The notes below the pieces were generated by a model. The model ran no database searches. It worked only from the letters and a program-made list of their open reading frames with translations, and had not been told where the DNA came from. The translations under genes were made by a program, and so were the position numbers. From positions 2,356,001 to 2,420,000 of the forward strand of contig NC_091877.1 of NCBI RefSeq assembly GCF_019399895.1: DNA of 64,000 nucleotides. The letters are read 5' to 3'. The DNA comes from Cardiocondyla obscurior. Lineage: Eukaryota; Arthropoda; Insecta; Hymenoptera; Formicidae. Positions 25,398 through 37,836 of this stretch are shown here, in pieces (position 1 is the first letter of the stretch; each line of letters starts with the position of its first letter).

Positions 25398-28300
25398 TCG
25401 TGATCAGCCACTTGTCGTAATTCTGCTCGTCTAAATACCGAATTCAAAGGAGAAACACGCGTGTTGAATTTCAATGACGAATGTGTGCTCTGGGTTTCCG
25501 TTGAAACGTACGGAGCGTTTAATTGGAAGAAATGAAAAGCCGATAGCCAGAGGGCTATTAGAGGTGCATGAATCCGCGACACCGTAAATGAACCCTTATC
25601 ATCGACCGGCGCCGTCAACTGAAAGTACCATCTCGCCCTCGTGTCATATTCGCACCCTTGCCCACTTGCGACGCAGTCATCTGTGTCCACTTCGATTATA
25701 CACCTGTCGCGGTATGATACTCGAATGTCTGCTCGATGATCAAAATTGGTAGATCGATGCAAACGACCGCGTAACCAATAAGCGAGAATTTTGATATTTC
25801 GCCCGAGAATTCGGCGATGCTTCCCTGCATCACATGATGCATCGCGGCCGACACAATAACTATTGTCAATTATGGAATCTACAATAGGCACGTCATTAAA
25901 AGGTCCATAATTGGATTTCCAATAAAGCAGTAATAGTATAGTTTACAAAATATACGCACCATGATATTTAACTTTAAGAACTTTAAAAAAGAAAGAAAAC
26001 GATAAAAAAAAGAAAAGAACATTTAAAAGAAAGAAAAATATGTGTGTACTAAGTCGAAACACATCTGTCTTTTTTACCACCGAGCCGAAGATTGTTTCGT
26101 AGGTGATATTAATTTAATAGCAAAGGTTGTGTTACTTGTAGCCACAAAATCTAGCACGATAAAAGCGTAAAATTGATCAAAATTACCGAGTAAAGGCTCT
26201 CGTTGTTTAGTCTGTGCTCTCGTGATTTCTTACGTTCCGCGTAACAAGGAAATCCTCTCGCAATAAAGAAAAAGGGGGGGAGGTGGAAAGGGGAGTAAGT
26301 ATAGGACCGTCTTGAGCTATAGCCACAGAAGTAAAAGTCAATCTCAGCGCCTGCTGTTGCCGTCGCTCGTAAATCCCCCCGTGGAACCGAATCGCGCGGC
26401 TACTTCGAGTCAAAGATGTTACTTGGAGAACAACGATTCCGAATAGGTGATTACCTTGAAAAGGAGGCCGTGTAAATAATGGCCGAGCACGAAGCCGCGG
26501 AGAATTGGTCCTCTTACGAGCCCGCTGGGATGCCATTCCGTCGCGACCGGTCTCTCGTTACTTTTCGACCATCGATTAACGTATATTCGCGCCGTCTCTC
26601 CCTTCTGCGCAAACTTGCTCTGCACTCCTAATCTGTATAATGCTCTGGTAACTGTTCGAGTTTTCGCGTAGGAAATACTGCTCTTTCGTAACTTTCATAA
26701 CGTACGACTTTTGTTCGGTCAATCAGACGTGATTTCCAAAGTTTTGCCCGAGAAAAATATTATAGTAAATATAATAAATTATAAGTTGGAGACGAAACTC
26801 GTTAACTGAGTCTTGAAAATGAGACGATTATTTCGATACCAATTAAATAGATGTTATTTTTACTTATGATTACGTCATGGCGTTTTTTCTCGTTCTATTT
26901 TTTCATAGAATTTATACTACATTTTATTTAGATTATTATTTTTTTTTTTTTTTTTACATCGCAAGATAAAAGACTTAGGACTCTGTGCGATGATTATTAA
27001 TTTTGATATTAATCGTAAGAAAATACCGACTGTAGCGTCACTAACTGTACACGTCTAAACTTGCCAATGCGAAGTATCTATTGTTACTCGAAACCTTCCG
27101 AGTGTTGAGGTCTGACTCTGACAATTAAATGAATGCTCTCACCTCCTCTCTTCGGCCGCGCATTTCTGTTTCTCTCGCTTACTTGCACGCTCGCGGTAAA
27201 CTGGTACAGCCACTTATGCGAAGAAACAATCGGCCAGTTAGCCTCCGACTATTGATCGAATTTTGCAGCTTTTGTCGAGCCGGTGGCGTGAAAAGCGGGC
27301 GTTGCCCGTCGCATGGCAAGTGTCGTCACGTGAGACAGAAAACGTTGTGATGTCCGACATTAAGTATCGATCGAATCTCGATCAAACGTCGGTGCATCCG
27401 CTATATTGTGATCCGCTTTAGATAATGCGATACCCAAAGTCCACGTCGGGGTTACTTTTTTTTCGCTAGCTTTTGCAAGTAAAGTTTGATTAGGTAGAAA
27501 AGTTATAGTTTTCGGTAAATAATAAGACAGCAGAAAAATATAATATATCAAATAAATTTGTTATAAAATATCTATTAAACTTTTTTCTTTTTTTTTCTTT
27601 TTTTTTTGTCACAGTGTTAATATCACGCCAATGCTTTAAACATTTAAATAATCGAATAAAAATAAGCTAGCGGAAGTAGTTTGATTTGTTGAATCGCGAT
27701 AGTACATATAATATTTTCAAGATGCCGCGAAACGAAACGCGATTGCTTTTCTGTCGCAATAATCATCGGTACCGAAACTGCATTGAACCTGTAGCCTGAA
27801 TCATAAGGTCGATAGTGTACGCGACAGCAAACGCGTCGATAACGGCCGATAACAAATTAATTGTGGTTGGACTGAAGCACGTATTAGTCGATAGAGATCC
27901 ATGATCGAGGCAATTACTGCCGAAATTCAGATCAAGTCGCGGGCATGTAACTCGAATGTAATAACCGGGGGAGACAATGCGGGGAACGGGGACAATCAAC
28001 GTAATTCTAACACATTGATCGGCCGAGAAGTGCGTGCGGCGTACGTGTGTGTTTAGTTTCGAGCGTTCCTCGTCGAGACGCGATTGATTACTGACGATCA
28101 GATTATGGCAATTAATAGCTCGAGTGCCACGAATCCCTTCGGTTGTAAATTAGTTCCGTTTCCGCCAGAGGAACTCCCGGAATTTCAACTTATCGCCGCA
28201 AGTACGCGGACGGCCGTTATCGGTCATCCCGGCACAAAGGTCCGTATCCCGCACGTAAACACGCGCAAAACGCCATGTGCACTGCGAGCGAGTATCTTTT

Positions 28301-29194
28301 CACATGGACGAGTAGACGCGAAACGTCATAGGCGAACAACGACCACGTCAGGGTGGACATAACTCCTAATGAAAACTTGTATCGCACCACTGCCTCGCTG
28401 CAATTCCGAAATAATCCGCGTGTGGATATTTAAAACCGATAAATGGTCGGGAAATATTGTGTATTCCTAATATACATCACGAATCTCATTAAAACGATGT
28501 AAACAGTTAAATCAATTTAATTAACAATCTACATTAATAGCTAGAATTTCTAATTGAATTTACGCGAATGAAACATTCCGAAAGTGAGCTTTCGAGTACA
28601 ACATCGTTTCGTATTTTACCATCGTCCACGCGCGTCAATATTGCGAAAATAGTGCTGCGCGGTACAATGCAAATCACATAAATCGAGCGGTTGTAAAATT
28701 GATATGAGCGTACTTAACTATAATTTAACACGGAATTGTACACATGTAACTACATATTTTAGGCGTAATATGGGATTTGCATTAAATTGTCGTGTAGCTT
28801 TCGAAAACTGTACTAGCGGGGGGATATATTTCCCGCGATAATAACCGCGCGTACGTAACAATTTAAAATAAAATCCAGCATTCGGATAATTTCACGTGAC
28901 ACGAGAGGTCGCGAAGGAACAAAGGGAAAGTAATAGGATGAAGGCTGTAGCGTTGGCTTTTCCACGACCATCGGCGATATCTTCTTCGCCAACTTCGTTA
29001 ACGAAACAATACATTCCGAGATATCGTTTTCTTCGACTCCGGCCTAATCGATGAAACACGTTGGACTATTTCACGAGCAAGGACTCTCGTTCCACATATC
29101 TAGCGGTGCGTCCCGGGGAACGCGAGCCCTTTATGTTCGTAGATATAGGCGCTATTCATGCGATAGGATAATGGGTTAAGTGAGGTCTACTCAC

Positions 29195-29452
29195 GACGTC
29201 GATGAGCTGGGAGAGGCGTAGTCCCATTTTGACAGTGAGGCGATCGCTGTTGTTGCCAACAGGGCGGATGAGGCGATTGTAGTTCGACAGCAGGTCATCG
29301 TAGAGACGCTTAGCTTCCGGATTGGCCGAGGCGCCCGGAAACGGGGCAACGAGACAGGATATGGCTGCCGCCATCGCCAGCAATCCGCCCAACCTGGACC
29401 ACCATCGCCACCAGCCTTTCCCACCGTCGTTCGTCCAAGCATCCCTAAGCAT
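29195..29452 (-). CDS. nAChRalpha1: Nicotinic acetylcholine receptor alpha1, first coding exon
   Basis: The product is the N-terminal 86 residues of a Cys-loop cation channel subunit that binds acetylcholine at insect synapses. Residues 1-20 are a Trp/Arg-rich lead (WWRWW). Residues 21-43 form a signal peptide ending ASA, and the mature chain begins NPEAKRLYDDLLSNYNRLIR, the N-terminal helix typical of insect alpha subunits. NNSD is an N-glycosylation sequon, followed by LTVKMGLRLSQLIDV. The exon ends GACGTC|GTGAGT, in phase 0. ATG at 29450-29452 is the first in-frame Met. A second Met (residue 27, MAAAIS, in GCGATGG context) would still give a full signal peptide and may be the real start. 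Subunit identity alpha1 rather than alpha2 or alpha4 rests on family memory of GNNSDRLTVKMG. The rest of the gene lies beyond the left edge. Confidence 0.9.
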
Positions 29453-29572
29453 CGTACGCCTTGTCCACCCCTTTAACAATAAATTACATGCCTTTGTAAT
29501 GCATGCCTCGGTAGGGACTCGGTTGATGATTCTCCTCTTTCTCTCTCTCTCTTTCGCTTGCTATGGCACCCG
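29453..29572 (-). other. nAChRalpha1: Probable 5'UTR part of the nAChR alpha1 exon
   Basis: Immediately upstream of the receptor ATG on the minus strand lies a GAGAGAGAGA-type purine run (about 29530-29555), then an acceptor-like TTTCTAG ending at 29573. If that acceptor is used, the exon is 29195-29572 and is spliced to an upstream leader. If not, the purine run may be part of a local promoter. In-frame stops are present upstream, so this segment is untranslated in the receptor frame unless the TTG/ACG stretch just before the ATG is used. Confidence 0.35.
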
Positions 29573-32500
29573 CTAGAAATTATCATCAATTATCTCGTAG
29601 CTGTTTTACGTCGCAGCATCGAAAGACATTAGCTTTAATAAAACGCGACAACTTCGCGGTAACTCGTTACGCGCACAAAGCAGAAATTAAGCAAACGGTA
29701 ATTAGGAAATACGGCACTTTTGAAACGTTTTCTTATATTACAGGTAGACGTAACGTTGAACGACACGGTTTAATTATGTTTAAACGTTTAATTAAATTTT
29801 GTGTAAATATTCACGGAACACAAATAGATATATTTATATATATATATATTTTTTTTTTAAACGTACTCATTAAAAAGATTTTTTTATGATAGCAAATATA
29901 ATATAAAATAAAATAATCTCTGTTTAAATAAAAAGTACACATCACTATTGAATTATACATTATATGTAAGTAAAAAGAAAAGGAACTAAACAAATATAAA
30001 TTTAACGTTCGTTTCAAATAAACTTTGTTTTAGTTTAAAATCAAAAGAGAATAGAAAAATTTTTTTTTAAAATGACTTATAAGTACGCGAATAATTTCCA
30101 CAACAAAAGCATTCACCGCGATAATAAAAAAAAAAAAAAATAGTTGCTTTGTATGAAATCTCAAGGGCTGGCATATTCAGAAGAATATTATTCTCGAGAG
30201 ACATAAATATCAGGTAGAATGTGAGTTTCGTAGTTTGACAGACGTATCGTGAAGCTCGCGATCGTAGTCGTTTAAAGAAATAAAGTCTGAAAAAGAATAT
30301 CTACAGAAAAAAAAAATTATACATACATACACATACACACACATGTACTAGATTATAATTGGGCGATATTGCTGGTGGGCAATGATATATGATTACGTGC
30401 AGTGAGTTTCGCAGGATACTTTTCCGGAGATAAGGAAGATTGCCTTGGCAAAAAGAAATCGAATTTCGGGGAAAGCTTTTTATTTTTTTACGTGCCCGTA
30501 TAATTTTTAACTGAGCCAAGCCGGAAAACAATGAAATTAGCTTAGTCGATAATAATCTGCAAATACTAATTAATTGTTATAATGCGGGTTTGATTATAAA
30601 CCGCGGTGTTATTTAGAGAATAATACGCCGTTTAACCGAGCCGGAATAAAATACTGTTCTATAAAATAAATTTATAACACATCCGTTTCTGGATTGTTTG
30701 TTCATTGACATTCCCCGCTGGATATTTGCAACCGACATTTTCTCTTATGCTGATCGATCTCGACGTATCGCGGTTATCGACTAGTCTCTGCGCCGAACTT
30801 ATTTAGTTATCCACTTCTATTCGCGAATGCGCTATTTTTAACGTACAATTGATTTTAGATATCCTCGTACATAATGCATTGCCATGTATTATATTAATAC
30901 TTTAACACTCAAAATTACACCTCAAAGTTAATATCATGTTGTAGCATGCGTGTTGGATGATGAATTATTTAAATGAACGTACTTTAAACACCGAAGAAAT
31001 ATAACTCTTTTACTTCTTATAACAATATAACATATCAGCTATGTGCATTTGGTATTAAAAGCAATTACGTGTTCTCGAATAATAAATTATCGAGAGAAAA
31101 TATAATTAATCATTACTCGTAATAATTTTATGTCGTCGCGAATATTGAACATCTTATACGGATATATTGATCTATATGGTTGAAAAAAAAAGAACTTCTG
31201 AAAATACCATACACTATATATTTTTCCAAATTATTATAAATATATTAAAACGTTATGGCATTAAGAAATCCTGCGTGTAGTTAAATTATAATATAACGCA
31301 TCGGGGATAAAATTTAATTTTTCCGATACAAACGTCATGACCGAACAAACCAATTACTCGCCCGATTGTCGAACGCATTAAATCTGGGGCGTACCAGTTA
31401 ATTGCGAGCGCGCGCGATAAACCGCACGCAATTGTTCTGCAGCGGAAAGGCCAGTGCAAGCTGCACGCTCGAATTCGCGTAGCCGCGGAAAGAAAAACTT
31501 GGCTCGGCGACGCGCGAGCCAGTGTAATTCATGTATTCATATTTAGAGTGTTTAAACGAAGGCGTGCGGTGGCGAGGCCGAAAGTCCGTGCCTCTGGAGT
31601 ACTTAAACGCGTCGATTTTTTTTTTTTCTAAAAAGCGACATCAACTTTTCCGCGAGAGTCGCCGTGCATCGTAAGACCCAACATGACTGCCAGACCGAGT
31701 CATTTACTACTCGGCAAGGAGCGTAACCGTCCATAAAGGAGGCTTGAACGGCATTGTTGTGTCACAGAAAAGTAAGAGTCGGGGAGGAGAGAAAGGGGAG
31801 AAACCTCTCGAGGAAGTTTTATCGCTTCTTTGCTGACCTACCTCGCCTACCTCGCTATTATCAGCATAACCGTATGCCTCTAAGGACTACTTCATCGTAT
31901 TAGGGTAACTTCTCGCGCTCTGATGCTCTTCTTTCTACTGTAAAACGACAAGGAGAAATTCTCGAACGCGTTTCGAAACTATATTTTATCGAAATTTTTC
32001 AGAGAGAGAGAGATAATTGTATCGATAAGTCTATTTTAGGTTTTTTAATTCGATTCGATTTAACACGGCTTTTTTTAAAGATAAGACGCGCGTGCTGCTT
32101 ATATTATTTTTCATATTCTATTTAATGCGCATTAAGGTATCGAGATGCACGACTTTAATCATTCAAGTTATTCTCGAGTGGCCACTTACGTGTTAGTTAA
32201 TACCATTGGGATCCTGCCTTCATTAACATTTGACCCTAGGTCCTGTGACACTACGTTGATACTATACTACGTGTACAGCATGTATATATAGGGCTCTGAT
32301 CGGTGATAACGGTATACTGTAACCGACGGTTAGTTTCGATAGACGATAAAAGGACAGGTCGATCGAACAGCTTGTTTGACAGTGATCGGACGCGCGTTGA
32401 GAAAGCGGATATAATGGAACCAATAATGAGCCGTGACCACCGCATCCATCAATCCGGATCAAGAAGCTTTAACCATCTTTTCTCTCGTACGTCCGATGCG

Positions 32501-33104
32501 ACGTCGAAAAACAATTACCACGATCTTGGCAATCGACGTATAAATGATGTTAACGTGAACGAGACCATCCCTCTCTTCTGCAAATCCTACGGACTTATTC
32601 CGTATATAATTTAAGAATAACAATCGTGGCGATTGAGACGTTAACATTTCTATTTTAGCGAATTTATTTAGAAGTCGTGTAAAAATTTTAATATTAATTT
32701 TGATTAATTTTAATATTTAATTAATATGTACAGGCAAAGACGGTCTTCGCTATTTTCGAGATCGAAAGGTGGAAGTACCGTCTTTGTCCGGACATACTAA
32801 TTCAATATTACAATTAAATCGAACGAAAGTAACGTATAGATAGGCGCGGGGGCGGCGGGGAGTGGTGGGAAGAACGGAGCGAGAGCGAGAGCGAGCGCGA
32901 GCCTACGTGCCGCGCGCTAGGTATATTCCCCCACTACTCCCACTCTCGCTTTGTCCTTCTCCAGCGGTCGCGCGACGCACACACGTCCTACGCTCTGCAC
33001 AGCAAGCACGTGTCTCCGTACCAAAAGTAATTCGCACTTCCGTATAACGAAAATCCATCCGGCACGATAACCACGATTAAACTTTATATTTCTTTTTGTT
33101 ACAG
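29573..33104. other. Noncoding stretch between receptor exon and cassette 2
   Basis: AT-rich with no supported gene. It includes TA- and CA-type microsatellite at 29822-29850 and 30319-30345. A GC-richer zone at 32840-33050 contains GCGAGA repeats next to cassette 2. Confidence 0.45.
30319..30345 (+). repeat. (CATA)n/(CA)n microsatellite
   Basis: Runs of ACATACAT leading into CACACACA. Confidence 0.8.
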
Positions 33105-33419
33105 ATGGACGCAGTAGCATCCGCCGTCGTCAACGAGTGCCGTCACCGCCGATATAAAGAATATACGAACCGCGGTCGGTTCGTCGGTCGTCTCGGGAAT
33201 TCCGTATAGTTATTCGGGCGTAGTTTTTCGACAACTTTTTTCTAAACGCGAGTACCGAACGTAGAACGCGCGAAAGTGTTCATTTAATAATTTTCGCGAT
33301 AAAATCACGGTCGGGGTGTTCGCGAGTGACTCGTGCGCGGAAGGAGGACTCGACACGTCCCATCTGAGAGGAGGAGCAGGCCTCGGATAGGCATCCTGCA
33401 TCGGCGGAGCAACTTTTAA
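33105..33419 (+). other. Duplicated exon cassette 2: candidate leader exon
   Basis: The 5' edge has TTTCTTTTTGTTACAG (AG at 33103-33104), a strong acceptor. The 3' edge is TTTTAA|GTAAGT with the donor at 33420. An ATG at 33105 gives only 34 codons (MDAVASAVVNECRHRRYKEY then about 14 more residues). The last 56 bp align without gaps to cassette 1 and end at the same splice position. TATAAAG at 33153-33159 offers an alternative reading: a first exon starting near 33185. The short and differing ORFs in the two copies argue for a 5' leader or noncoding RNA rather than conserved protein. Confidence 0.45.
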
Positions 33420-33510
33420 GTAAGTATAAATTAAAAGAAAAAATCTTTTTTTATTAATTTTATTAACTAATTTACATGTATATATTAATTTTTTTCTTTT
33501 TATGTTACAG

Positions 33511-33553
33511 TCACCAGCAGAACTCCAAAACTCCGCTGAAGCATGCAGAGTGG
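33511..33553 (+). other. Cassette 2 micro-exon (43 nt)
   Basis: Preceded by a long T-rich tract and TATGTTACAG, and followed by GTAAGTCG at 33554. The intron between it and the cassette donor is only 91 bp. One frame reads HQQNSKTPLKHAEW, but it is closed by TAG upstream in the cassette. Confidence 0.4.
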
Positions 33554-35570
33554 GTAAGTCGCATAATTTTTTTAAAAAATATCGCGGATGGTTTCTTCTA
33601 GCTACATATAAATTGATAGAAACGAAAGTAACGAAACAGTGCAGACAAGTAGCCAAGAAAATTAAACGTGACTTGTAATCGTAGGAGATTATTACATTAA
33701 TGTCAGGCGCATTCGCGTAACTTTGTATGAAAAAGAAAAAAAAAAAATTACGTCGATTTGACTGTCAATAACACGGTACAACAAACTATTCTTTTACGGC
33801 GACGGGCGCGAGCGCGAGCGGGACGGAACTTGTTTCTAAGACGAGAAATAAAATTTAACTGCTACAGGCGATAACACTAAGTGCAACCAGTCTGTGTACA
33901 ATCAGAAACGAATGTAGAGCCATTATCCACTCGAAGGATACAAATCGGCTCGTGGGAGAAAGAGGCCAAGTAAGCGCGTCGAAAGTTTTTGTACGATCCA
34001 TGAACGTCTTCCTTGATCGGAGGCAACGTTTTTCCCGACGTTCGCGTCGGCTAGTAACTCCAACTTTTACGCGCGAGCGAGTTGTAACGATTAAACGACT
34101 GTCGTGATTCATAAAAGTTTAGCGAACGGTAAACGATGTCTGCATAGGGATAAACGATAGGACGATATAGACAGAGCGTCGCGCAACGATGCAGAGAAAA
34201 ATATATTATCGTCCGCTACAGGAGACATTAAACTACCTGGCAGCGTGACGTATTGCCGGCCGCAATTGCCAGCCGTATGCTGACGTAATAATTTATTGCA
34301 CGTCGCGAAATTGGCATTGTGCTATTTTTATCAATACATTCGACAGCTGTACGTTAAGAGCAAAAAATTTTTCTAGCCGAAATTAATTTATTTGTCTAAC
34401 TAAATTAATGTAATAACATTCATTATTTAAACGTTGAAAATAATGCAAGACTGTAACGTGAAATAAAAAGGGGAAAAGTTATTGACTGCCGCGCTGCAAC
34501 GAAATGCTGTTGTTAAATTAATTAGCTAAAGTAATCTAAAAGTTATGGAACCGTTTTTATAGAGGAGATTTATTTGAAATAGAACTATCGTGATAATGAA
34601 AGAGAAAGAGAGAGAAGGAGTGTAGTATCATAAGAGAGAACGTGTAGAATCTAAAGTAAACGGAGTAATAATAATTATCTTTATTTCCCTAAATCCATTA
34701 CGTTAATTAGAAATGATTAATTGACGAATAGCGCGACGTATTCGCATGCGCAAGCAGGAAAAACGTGATATAGCCCAGTTCAAACATGTCGCTTTATCGT
34801 TTAAAGCTGCCGCGTAGCTCGCGCACCTGTAACGAAGCTAATCGAATTTGATGCCGAATGCACCTACTAACTAGACTATTATGCACAGAGCGGAACAGTA
34901 TCAGCTGGACCGGCTGTCTATTTCCTTTCGTATTCCATGAATCAATGAGAATGAGAGGCGAGCTCGTAGCATAAAGAGAAAATGACAGGATTCGGTCGTG
35001 ATGCAGAGAAAATCATTAAGTTTCCAGTACAGATAATATATTTAGGTTTATTGAAAATATGCCGCGCGTAAAATGCGTTATTAAACAATACACTCTTTTT
35101 ATCTAAATTTTATAAGTTTTATTATATTAATACTTGACATATACGTTTTATATACGCGCGCAGGGAAGAAAAAATAACTGTTACAAACGCATTATAAATA
35201 GAAATTTAATTCAACGTTTCTTGTTTTAAGGATAGTATTCCCAATTTATTATAACTTTAATCTTGCAGTTTTTTTATGTATATATGCGCGGAGCATAACG
35301 CCGAATTTTGATATTCCATAAAATTACGCTACTCGATGTGAAAAAGAAATTTTAACGTACCTCGCAATATTTAGAAACGGTATAGAATTTCAGAACGCGC
35401 GTATGTACGTGCCGGCTGATGAAATCGGGCAATAAATTGAATGTATTACTTCGCATTGATACAAATTAAAACAAAATACCGAGTGGATATAAAATAACAG
35501 CAAACATTTTTAGATTATGCAGAAACAATAATGCGAATATACATCTCTCTCTCAAATTTAAAAACATACC

Positions 35571-35600
35571 ATCCACTTAAAAAAATATGTTTAAGTGGAT
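35571..35600. repeat. Perfect 11-bp inverted repeat
   Basis: Arms ATCCACTTAAA (35571-35581) and TTTAAGTGGAT (35590-35600) with an 8-bp spacer. It could be a small hairpin. The stem is too short for a conventional miRNA precursor. Confidence 0.85.
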
Positions 35601-37815
35601 ACAAATATCGCGCTCGCGTTTTTAATCGTGAAAAAGAAAATAGGAACTTTCGGCGTTGAACGCGGGTGATGTCTTACAAGTGCAATGAACTTGCTGCTGA
35701 CGGATAACACAGGTAGATCTGTAGAATCGTCGACGGAAAGAAACAGCGACGCGTGAAGGGCTCGTGATTGATAGAACGGCTGGGACTAGCAATAAAATCA
35801 GCGCCCGGTGTTACCGATTTTTCGCCGGTTTTTATAACGTCGTACGCTGCTCTTTAGCCGACGAGACGTGGCTTAATTTAAAGCGCTATCTCGAAATTTA
35901 CGGCGCGTCCCCCACCTCCAGCGGCCCCGGGCTAGTTTCTGACCGTATATACCGTTCGGGTTATGGATCGTGTAACCGTTTGACGCCGCGCGGCAACGCG
36001 GGGCTTGACGCTGCCGATAGGAAAGAAATCAATTGTCCCGTCCACTCCCCTCTCGCACCTACCGAGTCTTTCGACGGCTTTCCGGATAAATCGGCGGAAA
36101 ATGAATTGCACCGCGACGCCGGCGACTGACTCCCACATACACTGTAAGCACTCCGATCGCCCGACGCGATGCCGCTTCGGGATCGATGACGCGGTCGTCA
36201 CTCGTAAATTCCAGTCAACGAATATCCGCGCGAGAGTCTGCGAAGTTATAACGACAGCTGTAACTATCTATCAAGTTATAACTGCCGTGACGTGCACGTC
36301 GCGGCCGAGAGAAATTTTCAGACGACGGTCCACGTCTCGATGCCGGGGAGACAATTTCGAAGATTTTAGTTAATTTCTGTAGTAAAAATAGTTGTCGCGC
36401 CGTTGACGAGGATGGCATTTAATCTGAGGTAGGATGTGTGCATTCGATTACAAAGGACATATATGTATTGCAGTCCGCGCGATAGAAGATAATGAATTAT
36501 TACGAGATTCCCATAAGCGATAAATTTTCGATTAAAACATCTCGGTTGGCGTGCACAGTGCTGACTCGCCTAAAGAAACCCCGCTCACGGACGAGTCTCT
36601 GTGTTGCGTCTTGCTTCGTTTACGCGCCACGGGTATTGAAAAATCAATCGATCGCTGCTTCGATATTACGTCGTAAATTGGAAAATGCTCGCAGCCATAC
36701 GTTCTCGAACGAGTTGTCGAAAATGGATTGCCGCGCGATGTAAATTCGTTCCTTGCCATTTGAAAACAGCGCGGCCGCGATGATACTCGCGCATCGTTAA
36801 TCAAAGTTAAAAGAGGACGAGAGAGTAGGAAAGCGAGAGAGAGAGAAAAAACAAAAAAAAAAGGAAAGAGCGAAAGGGACGGAAAGGTGGAGGGAAACCG
36901 TGAGTCGTTGATGATTTTTTCCCCGCTCGTTGGAAAATTCGGTTCTCATCTGCATGACAACGATTGCCGTTGCAATTTAGCGTACGAAGTGACAAATACT
37001 GCGCTTTATGGCTCGCAATTATTCAAATGGCGCGGCTGTTACTGAACGCGGACAGTTTCGCGCGAATAACGACGCAGGGGTGGTTGGTCGCGCGTCTACA
37101 ATAGGAATGGAAAAAAGAACAAGATTACCACCGGCGCCGTCTTCGCGGCCGAACGTTGCTGATATTTTCCTGACTGGTCGCGGTACATTCGTCATTGCCG
37201 GAACGCGCGAAATTTTTATTCGGTCTTTTATATTAATTGGACACCGCCGAGAGCTCGACAGTAATTTTCTGACGAGCGAAAAATTAGCACCTTTTTCCGC
37301 GACACTTCAACACTCGATGTTGAACACTTCGTAACTAATTCTCGAGTTAAAATTCTCCCAAAGTATGTTGGAACCTAAAATTAAATTCTAAAAGAGGGGA
37401 GTGCCGAAAAGCCCGGAAGCTCAGGTCAAGCCTATTACATGAAAATTTCATTATCCTCTAAGAACTAGGATAACTGACTGCAAATTTAATCAATTTTCCT
37501 TCCGATCAAGATTTCATCCCTGCGCCGTTATTCGTTCTGCTGCAATGAATTATAAATGTTTCCGTTCCTATTAAAATGTCGAACAGGAGATATTAAATAC
37601 AAATGTAATATTTTCCGTAGCAAAACTGCTAACCTTTTACGAAATTTTGTAAAAACACGATAGAGTTTTTTTTTTTTTTTCTTTTTAATGCTAGTGTGAT
37701 AAGAAATGATATTCTGTAAAGGGTATTAAATGAAAGTCGACAAAAGCACTTAAGACAAGTATCGCGAAAAGGGGATGCCCGTTCGTCGGATGTGAGGTAA
37801 TTCAATAAGGAGGAA

Positions 37816-37836
37816 CAACCCACTCGGGGTGGGTTG
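37816..37836. repeat. GC-rich 8-bp hairpin
   Basis: CAACCCAC and GTGGGTTG are separated by TCGGG, giving a perfect 8-bp stem and 5-nt loop. No T-run or gene end is next to it. Confidence 0.8.

Larger units (their letters stand above)
14890..29194. other. Noncoding stretch, read as nAChR alpha1 intron
   Basis: No exon was supported. The sequence directly left of the receptor donor (29189-29194) should be the intron start on the minus strand. The 176-codon minus ORF at 25361-25891 lacks an ATG start and has no recognised domain, although its middle (EVDTDDCVASGQGCEYDTRA) reads like protein. Simple repeats are scattered through it, including T20 at 16477-16496 and an (AAT)n at 25376-25397. Confidence 0.5.

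Noticed and set aside
25361..25891. 176-codon minus ORF
   Set aside because: It starts at GTG, ends in poly-Leu from an (AAT)n repeat, and has no splice context or known domain. Kept only as a note.
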